This document shows positions 17,228 to 26,061 of a stretch of DNA of 64,000 nucleotides, piece after piece. The translations under genes and the position numbers were made by a program. Origin of the DNA: Paenibacillus alginolyticus DSM 5050 = NBRC 15375 (lineage in GTDB: Bacteria > Bacillota > Bacilli > Paenibacillales > NBRC-103111); the NCBI RefSeq assembly GCF_000422905.1, contig NZ_AUGY01000012.1, forward strand, positions 87,569-151,568, in the 5' to 3' direction. How positions within the stretch are numbered: the stretch's first letter is position 1; each line of letters opens with the position of its first letter. Below the pieces are notes generated by a model. That model saw nothing but the letters and a program-made list of their open reading frames with translations. It did not search any database and was not told the origin of the DNA.

Positions 17228-19550
17228 GACACTCAGGCGCACCATGAAGCAGGACAAGGAACGGACAGTCATTCCCAAAAGCGTACAACAAGCGATCCCG
17301 ATCCGCGCCATCTGGCCGGACGGGATTTTTGCTGTCGGCAACAAATTCTCGAAGTCGTTCCGTTTCGCGGACATCAACTACGCTGTCGCATCGAGAGAGG
17401 ACAAGGAGACGATGTTCCTTTCCTACTCCGAATTGCTTAATTCGTTTGACAGCGGCGCGACGACGAAGATTACGATTCACAATCGGCGGCTTAATCAGGC
17501 AGACGTAGAACGTTCCATTCTTATTCCGCTCCAGCAAGACGGGCTGGATGTATATCGGCAGGAGTACAACGACATGTTGCTTGGTAAAGCGACGGATGGC
17601 AACACAAATGGGACGATTCAAGAGAAATACATCACCATCTCCGTGGTTAAAAAGAACGTGGATGAAGCTCGCCATTACTTCGCGCGGGTCGGCACGGAGT
17701 TGACGGCGCATTTCTCTCGTCTCGGCTCGAAATGTACCGAACTTGATGCGACTGACCGCCTGCGCATTCTGCATGACTTCTTCCGGATTGGCGAGGAAGC
17801 CGATTTTCGCTTCGACATGCAGGAGATGATGCGCAAGGGACACGATTTCAAAGATTACATTTGCCCTGACACCTTCGAGTTTGCCAAAGACCATTTTCGG
17901 ATGGGCGAATACTACGGTCGGGTCATCTTTCTGCGTGATTACGCCAGCTACATCAAGGACAGCATGGTAGCCGAACTGTGCGATTTGAACCGCAACTTGC
18001 TGCTGTCGCTCGATGTGATCCCGATTCCGACCGATGAAGCTGTTCGCGAAGTGGAGAATCGACTGCTCGGCGTGGAGACGAACATTACGAATTGGCAGCG
18101 ACGGCAAAACCGGAATAACAACTTTTCCGCCGTCGTTCCTTACGATATGGAGCAGCAGCGCAAGGAGAGCAAGGAATTTCTTAGTGACCTGACCACGCGC
18201 GACCAGCGGATGATGTTCGGGCTACTTACGATGGTGCATGTTGCGGACAGCAAAGAACAACTCGATAGCGATACGGAAACGTTGCTTACCACCGCTCGCA
18301 AGCATCTGTGCCAGTTTTCCACGCTCTCCTATCAGCAAATGGACGGTTTGAATACAGTGCTGCCGTATGGGCTGCGAAAGGTTCATGCTTTGCGGACACT
18401 AACGACTGAAAGTACGGCTGTCTTTATCCCTTTTCGAGCGCAGGAGATCATGCATCCAGACGGCATTTATTACGGGCAAAACGTCATCAGCAAAAATATG
18501 ATCATCGCCAATCGAAAGCAACTGCTGAATGGAAACAGTTTTATCCTTGGCGTATCCGGTTCCGGTAAAAGCTTCGCCGCGAAACGGGAAATCGTCAACC
18601 AGATATTGGCGAGCGATGACGACATTATCCTGATTGACCCGGAGCGGGAGTATTCCGCTCTGGTAAATGCGCTAGGTGGCGAGACGATTCACATATCTGC
18701 TACTTCGTCGAACCATATCAATGCGATGGATATGAACCGGGATTATGGCGACGGAGCCAATCCGATCATTCTAAAATCGGAATTCGTCCTGTCGTTGTGC
18801 GAGCAGTTGATCGGAGGACATCAGCTTGGAGCCAAGGAGAAGTCGCTCATCGATCGCTGTACCGCCGCTGTGTACCGCAAGTATTTGCGGAGCAACTATA
18901 AGGGGCAGCCGCCGACATTGCAGGATTTTCGCGCGGAGCTACTCAAGCAAGCAGAACAGGAGGCGCAGGACATCGCGCTGGCCATTGAATTATTTACTTC
19001 CGGCAGTCTGAATACGTTCGCCCAATCGACCAACGTCAACGTCCACAATCGGCTCATTTGCTACGATATTCTCGACTTGGGCAAGCAGCTTCTTCCCATC
19101 GGCATGCTGGTCGTACTCGACAACATCTTGAATCGGATTACGCAAAATCGCGCCAGAGGCAAGAATACGTTTATCTTTATTGATGAAATCTACCTTCTGT
19201 TCCAGCACGAATATAGCGCCAACTTTCTTTTCACGCTCTGGAAGCGTGTCCGAAAGTATGGCGCTTTTTGCACAGGGATTACGCAAAATGTGGACGATCT
19301 GCTGCAAAGCCATACAGCCCGCACCATGCTTGCAAACAGTGAATTCATCGTCATGCTAAATCAGGCCAGCACCGACCGGATGGAGCTCGCCGAGTTGCTC
19401 AACATTTCGGACCTGCAACTGTCCTACATTACGAATGTTGACGCCGGGAATGGTCTGATGAAGGTCGGCAGCTCCCTCGTACCGTTTACCGACAAGTTCC
19501 CGCGACACACGAAACTATACGGTCTGATGACGACGAAGCCTGGGGAATAG
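17220..19550 (+). CDS. virB4: VirB4/TrsE-family conjugation ATPase
   Basis: 776 residues. The N-terminal domain (about 1-400) is VirB4-like; the ATPase part has Walker A GVSGSGKS near 444-451, the following DPEREYSALV, and Walker B FIFIDEIY near 651-658. The C-terminal end (KLYGLMTTKPGE) is as in complete homologues. VirB4 powers the secretion channel. A terminator-like repeat follows, and the cell-wall hydrolase that normally comes next is found about 40 kb away. Confidence 0.94.
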   Translation: MIKTLRRTMKQDKERTVIPKSVQQAIPIRAIWPDGIFAVGNKFSKSFRFADINYAVASREDKETMFLSYSELLNSFDSGATTKITIHNRRLNQADVERSILIPLQQDGLDVYRQEYNDMLLGKATDGNTNGTIQEKYITISVVKKNVDEARHYFARVGTELTAHFSRLGSKCTELDATDRLRILHDFFRIGEEADFRFDMQEMMRKGHDFKDYICPDTFEFAKDHFRMGEYYGRVIFLRDYASYIKDSMVAELCDLNRNLLLSLDVIPIPTDEAVREVENRLLGVETNITNWQRRQNRNNNFSAVVPYDMEQQRKESKEFLSDLTTRDQRMMFGLLTMVHVADSKEQLDSDTETLLTTARKHLCQFSTLSYQQMDGLNTVLPYGLRKVHALRTLTTESTAVFIPFRAQEIMHPDGIYYGQNVISKNMIIANRKQLLNGNSFILGVSGSGKSFAAKREIVNQILASDDDIILIDPEREYSALVNALGGETIHISATSSNHINAMDMNRDYGDGANPIILKSEFVLSLCEQLIGGHQLGAKEKSLIDRCTAAVYRKYLRSNYKGQPPTLQDFRAELLKQAEQEAQDIALAIELFTSGSLNTFAQSTNVNVHNRLICYDILDLGKQLLPIGMLVVLDNILNRITQNRARGKNTFIFIDEIYLLFQHEYSANFLFTLWKRVRKYGAFCTGITQNVDDLLQSHTARTMLANSEFIVMLNQASTDRMELAELLNISDLQLSYITNVDAGNGLMKVGSSLVPFTDKFPRHTKLYGLMTTKPGE

Positions 19551-19564
19551 CGACTTGAAACAAG

Positions 19565-19608
19565 AGGCTGTCAAGGCTGAAGTAAATACTTCTTAATCTT
19601 GACAGCCT
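19565..19608 (+). terminator. Terminator-like inverted repeat after virB4
   Basis: AGGCTGTCAAG (19565-19575) pairs perfectly with CTTGACAGCCT (19598-19608). An inner hairpin GAAGTA-AA-TACTTC is nested in the loop. It marks the end of the transfer block and the start of the lower-GC cargo. Confidence 0.6.
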
Positions 19609-19776
19609 TACGCTTAGCGTATTTGAATAAAACATAATTTAAATTAATGTCTCTACTTTATATGCCAGTCATCTTTTTGTAAAAGCTATGTCAAAACTTG
19701 TGTCACCATATAAGAAATTGTTCACCATTTCTAAAACACACTTATTTGATGAATAGGTAACAAAACTTACAAAACT

Positions 19777-20472
19777 TTATTTAATCCAAGTCACCTTCCC
19801 TGACTCCAAATGGTACTCGCCACCGATTATTTTTAAATCGCCATTCACCAACTTCTCGTTTAGTGCCGAATGTTCATGTAGTTCATCCTCAACCATTTTG
19901 ACATTTTCAATTACAGCCCTGTCAATGATGTCTGTTTCGGTTATGCCAGCGGATATCGCCTTTTCAGCCGCCGGTTCAATCTTATTGACAATGGATTGTA
20001 AATAAGCTGGATGCTTCCTTCTTTGTAAGGCTTCAATAACCGCGCCGCAGTTCTCATGCCCTAAAACCAACACTAGTGGAACGTGTAAATGATCCACAGC
20101 ATATTGAACACTACCTATGACATCATCATTCACGATATTTCCTGCAACGCGAATCACAAATAGATCTCCCAGAGATTGATCAAACACAATCTCAGGTGCT
20201 ATTCGTGAATCGGAGCAGCTAATGACGACAGCGACTGGTTTTTGTTCGGAGATAAGCTGCTTCCGATTTTTAATCACATGTTTTTCTGCTAAATGCCCCG
20301 TAACAAATCGTTGGTTTCCTTCTTCCAAATGACGAATCGATTGTGCAGGATTCATTTCCTGCTTTATCTTTACGCTGAAAGCAGGCTGGTTCAATGATCG
20401 ACATCCTGTGTTGGACAGCAAACACACCCATACGACCAAACATAGCAGGTTGCGGGACTTCTTAAATGACAC
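19777..20472 (-). CDS. Exported beta-carbonic anhydrase (lipoprotein)
   Basis: 231 residues from a GTG at 20472, chosen because GGAGG lies 8 bases upstream and because it puts a signal peptide at the N-terminus; the longer ORF from 20538 has no signal. Lipobox LSNTGC with lipidated Cys about 24. Zinc ligands and partners of the beta class are present: C86 with D88-R90 in CSDSR, then H139 and C142 in GHENCG. It would interconvert CO2 and bicarbonate outside the membrane. An operator-like motif shared with the SulP and regulator genes lies just upstream. Confidence 0.86.
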   Translation of the reverse strand: MSFKKSRNLLCLVVWVCLLSNTGCRSLNQPAFSVKIKQEMNPAQSIRHLEEGNQRFVTGHLAEKHVIKNRKQLISEQKPVAVVISCSDSRIAPEIVFDQSLGDLFVIRVAGNIVNDDVIGSVQYAVDHLHVPLVLVLGHENCGAVIEALQRRKHPAYLQSIVNKIEPAAEKAISAGITETDIIDRAVIENVKMVEDELHEHSALNEKLVNGDLKIIGGEYHLESGKVTWIK

Positions 20473-20488
20473 AACAATGGCCTCCAAT

Positions 20489-20512
20489 AAATATTTGAAC
20501 ATTTGAATATCT
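20489..20512 (-). promoter_or_regulatory. Operator-like motif, carbonic anhydrase promoter
   Basis: On the minus strand this reads ATATTCAAATGTTCAAATAT. It matches the motifs at 22315, 22425 and 22929, all in front of genes of the same cluster, and resembles ArsR-family operators. It lies immediately upstream of the carbonic anhydrase ribosome binding site. Confidence 0.55.
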
Positions 20513-20550
20513 AACTTATTTGTTCCCTCCGTCCACATGATTTATTCCCA

Positions 20551-20583
20551 CTAAAAACAAAGAGGCACCTTCAATGAGGTGCC
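20551..20583 (-). terminator. Terminator of the FabH-like operon
   Basis: On the minus strand GGCACCT-CATTGA-AGGTGCC (20583-20564) is followed by a T-rich tract. It separates the FabH-like gene from the carbonic anhydrase. Confidence 0.75.
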
Positions 20584-20604
20584 GCGGCTATATATAATCG
20601 TTAT

Positions 20605-21612
20605 TTATAATGGGAGAGGTTCGTTAACGACAGGATCAAGTTGTAACCTTACGAGGACTCCCGCATGCACAAGTCCAGCCCCAAACCCATAAAGTAAGGC
20701 TTGATCTCCCGCACGGATTTTCCCATTCCGAATCCCTAAATCGAGGGAAAGGGGGATCGTTGAGGACGATGTATTACCGAAGTGAGTTAGACTATGTAAC
20801 GTACGTTCTAAAGGGAACTCCAGTTTCTCACAAAGCGGCTCAATCAGTCGCATATTTGCGCTATGGGGAATAAACCAGTCCACATCATTTATAGTCTGAT
20901 TGCTTTTGTTCATCAATTGATGAATCGAATCGGGAATGGTTCGCATCACCCAACGGAATACTTCCCTTCCGTTTTGGACAATACAATTGTTGTCGCATAA
21001 CTCCTGCTCGCCGAGTCTATTGGCAAGCCCTGTCCGATAAATATGGACTCCCCCTTTGCCATCGGAGCCAACATGATGACTGACGAATCCCTCAAACTGG
21101 TCATCTCTTTCCACCAAAACGGCACCTGCGGCATCGCCAAATAAGACGCAGGTTGTACGATCCGAATAATCTGTAATTTTGGATAGCGTTTCACCGGCAA
21201 TGACCAGAACCTTCCTATGCAGTCCAGCAGCAATCAAGCCATGAGCCATGATGAGTCCATAAGAAAATCCAGCACAAGCGGCACTAATATCAATCGCACC
21301 AGCGTTTTGAATATGAAAATGGGCTTGAATTAAGCAGGATACTGTTGGGAAAGGAAAATCAGGTGTAGTGGTACAGACAATAATAAAATCCACATCCTCG
21401 ATCGTTTTGTTATACCGAAAGATGAGATTTCTGATCGCGTTTATACAGAGATCACTGGTAAATTCGTCTCGCTCAGCAATTCGTCGTTCATGAATACCTG
21501 TCCGTTGCACGATCCATTCATGACTGGTATCCACCATGTTTTCCAAATCATCATTTGTTAGTTTTCGTTGGGGTACATACGTTCCAATGGCTGTAATACG
21601 CGAATGAAACAT
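20605..21612 (-). CDS. 3-oxoacyl-ACP synthase III (FabH-like)
   Basis: 335 residues from the ATG with GGGTGGG upstream. Thiolase fold with the KAS III catalytic set: Cys at about 113 in SAACAGFSYG, His in the FIPHSAN motif and Asn in HFGNTSSST. Family members condense acyl-CoA with malonyl-ACP to start fatty acid or secondary metabolite chains. It is the second gene of an operon with the Cys-rich protein upstream. Its location among bicarbonate or sulfate genes is unusual; a link through carboxylation of acetyl-CoA is only a guess. It could be an extra FabH rather than the housekeeping copy. Confidence 0.85.
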   Translation of the reverse strand: MFHSRITAIGTYVPQRKLTNDDLENMVDTSHEWIVQRTGIHERRIAERDEFTSDLCINAIRNLIFRYNKTIEDVDFIIVCTTTPDFPFPTVSCLIQAHFHIQNAGAIDISAACAGFSYGLIMAHGLIAAGLHRKVLVIAGETLSKITDYSDRTTCVLFGDAAGAVLVERDDQFEGFVSHHVGSDGKGGVHIYRTGLANRLGEQELCDNNCIVQNGREVFRWVMRTIPDSIHQLMNKSNQTINDVDWFIPHSANMRLIEPLCEKLEFPLERTLHSLTHFGNTSSSTIPLSLDLGIRNGKIRAGDQALLYGFGAGLVHAGVLVRLQLDPVVNEPLPL

Positions 21613-21645
21613 CAATAATCCCACCCTTCATTCTTATTGAAATCG

Positions 21646-22281
21646 CTATGAAATCGGAAATTTTTGCCGATATTCATGCAGTTCTTTTTGAAAACGATGA
21701 AAAGGACTGGATAACATTATTATATTCCGTTTTATTTTGGTTTTCTTTTTCCGATTATGCTGATAATCATGGAGTTGATCAATCTGTTTATCGATTTTCT
21801 CGCGTAGGGTTAGGATAAACCCGATGGCAATGTGAGATTTAGCCAACTCATGAAGATCGGTAGCAAGAGCCTCACTCAAATTGCTAAGATCCGGAAGGTG
21901 TAACGACTTTGTCACATAAAAGACCTCCGGCGTAAAATCCTCACGGTAATCTTGTCCCGGGACTTGCTCCCAAAAGTCATTCCATTCGCGTAGTAGGCTG
22001 GTTTCAAACAAAAAGAACTTTAAAAAACCACATAACCATGCCGTACAACTTGTATTTCGTTTTTGGCATCCAATACCTTTGACAAGATGGCGACACCCTT
22101 GACAACAAGAACCTCCATTGACGATACAAACGTTACAAATGGAATTGGACCCGATCTCATGTAACGCATGAATTCCCATTGTTATGACGGTTTGTCTGCT
22201 TACTTGCATAAAAGGTGAAGTCAATTCGTGAGAGGATGACGAATCTTGACGTGATGAGTCCTTACTTGTAGAGCCCGGCAT
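21646..22281 (-). CDS. Cys-rich protein of unknown function
   Basis: 211 residues; ATG at 22281 chosen for its 9-base spacing to AAGGAG. The first half has many cysteines (CNVCIVNGG, SCCQGCRHLV, GCQKRNTSCTAWLC, about 49-84), a pattern suited to a zinc or iron-sulfur site. The C-terminal half is helical and charged (LREKIDKQIDQL, then a Lys/Arg-rich stretch). I recall similar uncharacterised proteins in Bacilli but no function. It shares an intergenic region with the divergent ArsR gene and precedes the FabH-like gene by about 30 bases. Confidence 0.65.
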   Translation of the reverse strand: MPGSTSKDSSRQDSSSSHELTSPFMQVSRQTVITMGIHALHEIGSNSICNVCIVNGGSCCQGCRHLVKGIGCQKRNTSCTAWLCGFLKFFLFETSLLREWNDFWEQVPGQDYREDFTPEVFYVTKSLHLPDLSNLSEALATDLHELAKSHIAIGFILTLREKIDKQIDQLHDYQHNRKKKTKIKRNIIMLSSPFHRFQKELHEYRQKFPIS

Positions 22282-22314
22282 TCGCACCTACTCCTTATGT
22301 TCTTTTGTAAAATC

Positions 22315-22340
22315 AAATAATCAGATATTTGAATATAATG
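22315..22340 (-). promoter_or_regulatory. Operator-like motif upstream of the Cys-rich/FabH operon
   Basis: Minus-strand reading CATTATATTCAAATATCTGA shares the ATATTCAAAT core with the other three sites. It lies between the divergent minus-strand operon and the ArsR gene, close to the minus-strand start. Confidence 0.5.
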
Positions 22341-22424
22341 GGTATTATACAGGAGTTGAAACCAAATCACAATCCATGCTCCAGAGCCTTCTTTCCAGAA
22401 TGTTTTTGGTTGAAGTTGTGTTAT

Positions 22425-22448
22425 GATATTCATATATTCAAAAGTATA
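22425..22448 (+). promoter_or_regulatory. Operator-like motif upstream of arsR-type regulator 1
   Basis: GATATTCATATATTCAAAAG carries the ATATTCAnAT core and sits about 22 bases before the regulator start, consistent with autoregulation. Confidence 0.5.
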
Positions 22449-22469
22449 ACGATTATGGAGGCGTTAGCC

Positions 22470-22799
22470 ATGAATCAAAATATTCAACAGTTTAAAGCCG
22501 ACTTTTTTAAAGCGCTGGCGCATCCCATGCGGATTCGAATCCTGGAGGTTCTGAGTGAAGGAGATAAAAACGTAAATGAGCTACAGAATATTTTAGGCTC
22601 AGAAGGTTCAGCCGTTTCTCAGCAGTTGGCGGTATTGCGAAATAAAAATGTGGTGACGGGCTTAAAAGATGGCACTTCGGTCATTTATTCGTTACGTGAC
22701 CCGCTGATAAAAGACCTGCTCGCAGTTACAAAACAGATCTTTGATAATCATCTCGTGGATGCCATTTCATTACTTGAGGTCATCCGAAGTGAATCTTAA
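22470..22799 (+). CDS. ArsR-family regulator 1, no metal-binding cysteines
   Basis: 109 residues; ATG with GGAGGCG (22457-22463) upstream. Winged helix: KALAHPMRIRILEVL, then the recognition region SEGSAVSQQLAVLRNKNVV. It has no Cys at all, so the CVC-type metal site is absent and the signal must be something else. It is paralogous to the regulator after SulP. Divergent to the FabH operon; operator-like repeats lie on both sides, so it likely controls both directions. Confidence 0.83.
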   Translation: MNQNIQQFKADFFKALAHPMRIRILEVLSEGDKNVNELQNILGSEGSAVSQQLAVLRNKNVVTGLKDGTSVIYSLRDPLIKDLLAVTKQIFDNHLVDAISLLEVIRSES

Positions 22800-22804
22800 A
22801 CAGA

Positions 22805-22850
22805 AAAACAAGGGTATCCATGAGCAACATCAAGGATCACCTTGTTTTTT
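22805..22850 (+). terminator. Rho-independent terminator after regulator 1
   Basis: AAAACAAGG (22805-22813) pairs with CCTTGTTTT (22840-22848), followed by T residues. Confidence 0.65.
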
Positions 22851-22928
22851 CGTTTTGCAGTCGGGAACATGCGGAGCGACGCTAGATTTTTACGATTGAC
22901 ATTGTTCATTGACAGGAGTAACATCTCA

Positions 22929-22954
22929 CATATATTCAAATAATCAAATATATG
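22929..22954 (+). promoter_or_regulatory. Operator-like palindrome upstream of SulP
   Basis: CATATATT and AATATATG form perfect arms around CAAATAATCA; the whole reads ATATTCAAATAATCAAATAT, the best copy of the shared motif. It lies about 21 bases before the SulP start. Confidence 0.6.
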
Positions 22955-22974
22955 AAGAAGAGAAGGTAGTTCAG

Positions 22975-24735
22975 ATGAAATGGACAGAAAGATTTGAAGG
23001 ATACCATGCATCCGCGTTCCGTAAGGATCTCATTTCAGGACTCATTGTTGGTATTATCGCCATTCCATTAGGGATGGCGTTTGCTATTGCGGCTGGTGTA
23101 AAACCGGAATATGGCATTTATACAACCATCGTTGCCGGTATCTGTATTTCCTTGTTCGGAGGTTCTAAATTTCAAATTGGCGGCCCGACCGGTGCATTTA
23201 TTCCGATCCTTTTCGCGATCGTCATGGAATACGGATACGAAAATTTATTGCTTGCGGGATTTTTGGCGGGAATTATTCTTGTTCTCATGGGCCTATTTAA
23301 ACTCGGTGCGTTGATTAAGTTTATTCCTCGTCCTGTAACCATCGGATTTACTGCCGGAATTGCCGTCATCATCTTCAGCGGACAGATTGCCAACTTTTTA
23401 GGTTTGAGCGGTATCGAGAAACATGAGAATTTTCTACCCAATATGAAGGAAATTGTGATGCATCTCACAACTACGAATCTCTACAGTGTTATCACAGCGG
23501 TCGTCTGTTTGGCAGTTATCCTCCTAACACCGAAATTTTTACCGAAGGTCCCTGGTTCCTTGGTAGGACTTGTCGTATCCACTGTAGTGGCGACCGTATT
23601 CTTTAAAGGGGAAGTAGCAACAATTGGATCGTCATTTGGAGCTATTCCAAGCACACTGCCCCATCTTCATTTTCCTGATCTAACCTGGGATCGCATTGAA
23701 AACTTGATTCGCCCCGCCTTTATTATTGCCATGTTGGGCGGCATCGAATCATTATTATCGGCGGTTGTTGCCGACGGCATGACAGGCAGTCGTCATAACA
23801 GCAATCGTGAACTGATTGGGCAAGGTGTCGCCAATATGGTAACCCCTCTTTTTGGAGGCATACCAGCAACAGGAGCCATTGCACGAACAGCAACCAATAT
23901 CAAAAACGGGGCGGTCTCACCTCTGTCGGGGATTATACATGGCATTGTTGTATTACTGGTGCTCATTTTGTTTGCACCTTACGCATCGGAAATTCCACTT
24001 GCTAGTATGGCACCGATTCTGATGTTAGTTGCTTGGAACATGAGCGAACGAAAAGAATTCGCTCACGTCTTAAAAACCAAAACGAGCGATTCCGTTGTCC
24101 TTCTCATTACCTTTTTGCTTACGGTCTTTACAAATTTAACGACTGCCGTTGAAGTCGGACTAATCTTGGCCGTAATTCTGTTTGTGAAACGCATGAGTGA
24201 CGGTTTACTGGTTTCCAAGGTATTGCCTGACCCAACAGCTAAACATGAGAAAGTGAAAGCCCATATGGTAACCGAAGGCCACGATTGTCCACAAATCGAG
24301 ATCTATACCATCGAAGGCCCTCTCTTTTTCGGCGCCGCTAACATGTTTGAAAAGTCCATCATGGATACGATTCATCAGAGGCCGAAAGTTTTACTGCTCC
24401 GCATGGGAAAAGTACCCTTTATGGATACGACAGGTGAATCGAATCTAGCCAGTTTGGTGAAACACTTCGAGAAATTTGGCGGGCTCATTCTTGTATCCGG
24501 AATTCAATCTCAGCCTTTGGAAGTATTGAAGAGAACAGGGTTATATACGCTGATTGGGGCTGAACATTTTTTTGGACATACCGGTGAGGCACTTAACTAC
24601 GCGCTATTGCAACTGGATTTGAACAAATGTTTGGGTTGTAAACATTTCGCTTTCCGTGAATGCGCGGCGTTATCAAACAAGGAGTCCCAAAAAGAAGTGA
24701 TATCTAGCTTAAAGCCAGATCCAGCAAGGACATAG
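22975..24735 (+). CDS. SulP (SLC26) anion transporter with STAS domain and Cys tail
   Basis: 586 residues from the ATG behind GAAGAGAAGG; the longer ORF from 22909 would start inside the operator. About 10-12 membrane helices; the SulP motif GGPTGAF is near residue 67, and a STAS domain occupies about 450-560 (KVLLLRMGKVPFMDTTG). A short Cys-containing tail (LNKCLGCKHFAFRECAAL) follows. Substrate could be sulfate or bicarbonate; the nearby exported carbonic anhydrase favours bicarbonate, by inference. Followed by a paralogous ArsR gene. Confidence 0.87.
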   Translation: MKWTERFEGYHASAFRKDLISGLIVGIIAIPLGMAFAIAAGVKPEYGIYTTIVAGICISLFGGSKFQIGGPTGAFIPILFAIVMEYGYENLLLAGFLAGIILVLMGLFKLGALIKFIPRPVTIGFTAGIAVIIFSGQIANFLGLSGIEKHENFLPNMKEIVMHLTTTNLYSVITAVVCLAVILLTPKFLPKVPGSLVGLVVSTVVATVFFKGEVATIGSSFGAIPSTLPHLHFPDLTWDRIENLIRPAFIIAMLGGIESLLSAVVADGMTGSRHNSNRELIGQGVANMVTPLFGGIPATGAIARTATNIKNGAVSPLSGIIHGIVVLLVLILFAPYASEIPLASMAPILMLVAWNMSERKEFAHVLKTKTSDSVVLLITFLLTVFTNLTTAVEVGLILAVILFVKRMSDGLLVSKVLPDPTAKHEKVKAHMVTEGHDCPQIEIYTIEGPLFFGAANMFEKSIMDTIHQRPKVLLLRMGKVPFMDTTGESNLASLVKHFEKFGGLILVSGIQSQPLEVLKRTGLYTLIGAEHFFGHTGEALNYALLQLDLNKCLGCKHFAFRECAALSNKESQKEVISSLKPDPART

Positions 24736-24777
24736 CCTATTCCCAATCGGAATCGCCCCAAAGACGAAATGAGGTGA

Positions 24778-25140
24778 ATGGGTATGCAACTTGCACTTCA
24801 GCAATACAGAGTAAATGTTTTTAAGGTCATGGCTCATCCGCTGCGATTGCAGATTTTGGAGTTACTTTGTGAAGGACCGAAAGGTGTCAATGAGCTTCAA
24901 TCGCGTTTACAAAGTCAAGGTTCAACGGTTTCCCAACATTTGGGTGTTTTAAAAGCGAAGCATCTCGTAATAGGAATGAAGGCTGGAACTCGCGTCGTCT
25001 ATTCCGTGCAAGATCCTCTTTTATGTGATCTGCTTTTCATGACCAAAAACATGTTTAACAACCAACTCATGAGCGTGATTGACATACTCGATACTGGAAC
25101 TCATGAACAGCAAGGGTCAGATAGGAAGTGTAAGGAATGA
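24778..25140 (+). CDS. ArsR-family regulator 2
   Basis: 120 residues behind GAGGTGA. Winged-helix protein closely similar to regulator 1 (MAHPLRLQILELL, SQGSTVSQHLGVLKAKHLV). It has three scattered Cys but no CVC motif. Its stop overlaps the next ATG. The pair of paralogues flanking SulP suggests dual or hierarchical control of the same operator type. Confidence 0.82.
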   Translation: MGMQLALQQYRVNVFKVMAHPLRLQILELLCEGPKGVNELQSRLQSQGSTVSQHLGVLKAKHLVIGMKAGTRVVYSVQDPLLCDLLFMTKNMFNNQLMSVIDILDTGTHEQQGSDRKCKE

Positions 25141-25352
25141 GTCAAATTCATATTCAGCAAAAGGGAGAGGGGTTCTCGATCATTTATTTGAAGCAACCGA
25201 CCGGCAATCGTCAAGTATTTGGATCCTGTACGGGTTATTGCGAGAGCGTCGTATTGGCTTTGGAAAAGGCGAGACAATTACACATTCCAGAACAAAACAT
25301 TTTATATCAGGGGAGAAAAATTGGTTTTTTTGCATATAGAGATCCTCTTTAA
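25137..25352 (+). CDS. Small hypothetical protein coupled to ArsR 2
   Basis: 71 residues, ATGA overlap with the regulator and a GGAAGTGTAAGGA leader. Sequence has GSCTGYCESVVLALEKARQL and an aromatic C-terminus (GFFAYRDPL). No family recognised. Overlap with the regulator suggests joint expression. Confidence 0.5.
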   Translation: MSQIHIQQKGEGFSIIYLKQPTGNRQVFGSCTGYCESVVLALEKARQLHIPEQNILYQGRKIGFFAYRDPL

Positions 25353-25368
25353 GAAGGAGCTGCTGGAT

Positions 25369-25461
25369 ATGGTTTCCCGTTCGTTTCAACTACAGGATTA
25401 TATGGAAGGTTCGACTTTGCTTGAAAACAACCTTTCGTCTGTCATTTGGAAAAAACGGTAA
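25369..25461 (+). CDS. Possible 30-residue peptide
   Basis: ATG with AAGGAG (25353-25358) at 10 bases. The peptide (MVSRSFQLQDYMEGSTLLEN and 10 more residues) has no recognisable domain. Supported only by the ribosome binding site and operon position. Confidence 0.3.
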   Translation: MVSRSFQLQDYMEGSTLLENNLSSVIWKKR

Positions 25462-25622
25462 CGGTTTTCGCTAAACAACTTAAGCGTGAGGAGAAGACAA
25501 TGAACGATTTATAAAATAAAGTTTTTGTTTGACTTGTCAGAAGGTCACGTGTATTTCGAAGGCTATTCATATTCTTTCGACAAGAACGGTTTCTGGACAA
25601 TATCAAAAATCAAAAGGTTGCC

Positions 25623-25787
25623 ATGATTGTCGGGCGGATAATAAAAAAGTGTTCCAACAATCGTATCCTTTATTTAAGCAAACAAGGTTGTGATGTCCTT
25701 TTGATCTTCAACTTTATTATTACCGTTATTGCACTGGGAATTATAGTGTATTTATTTATCAAGTCGCAGTCAAACCGATGGTATTAA
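25623..25787 (+). CDS. Possible small single-pass membrane protein
   Basis: 54 codons; basic N-terminus, then one strong membrane helix (LLIFNFIITVIALGIIVYLF), then a short polar tail. Only a weak AAAAGG precedes the ATG. Two more tiny membrane proteins with good ribosome binding sites follow, which raises its credibility. Confidence 0.35.
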   Translation: MIVGRIIKKCSNNRILYLSKQGCDVLLIFNFIITVIALGIIVYLFIKSQSNRWY

Positions 25788-25802
25788 TCTGGAGGTGTCA
25801 GT

Positions 25803-25913
25803 ATGTTGCTTGTTTATATCGCGGTTTTTGGAGTAGCCGCCTTTATTATATGGATTACCATCTGGGCAACTAGTAAAGCGTATTCTAAAAAATGGGATCG
25901 ACCAGATGAATAG
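25803..25913 (+). CDS. Small single-pass membrane protein
   Basis: 36 residues behind GGAGGTGTCAGT. One helix (YIAVFGVAAFIIWITIWA) and a Lys-rich tail. Size and topology resemble small accessory subunits of transporters or oxidases, but no family is recognised. Confidence 0.5.
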   Translation: MLLVYIAVFGVAAFIIWITIWATSKAYSKKWDRPDE

Positions 25914-26061
25914 TTAGCTATTCATGTGAAGGATGTAATGTAAGCGGTTGGGTGTGATTGCCTTTTCCAGTAACATAAGGAGAGTTCGAATGATTACCCT
26001 GAGAAAAGTGGTGGGACGCTGACCTTCGAATCATTTATTCAATTTAGAGAGGAGGTCGATT

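Noticed and set aside
22909..22974. 22-codon N-terminal extension of SulP
   Set aside because: It spans the operator-like palindrome and lacks a ribosome site.
25219..25461. 80-codon ORF overlapping the small ArsR-linked gene
   Set aside because: Its first 50 codons overlap a better supported frame; only the last 30 codons have a plausible start.
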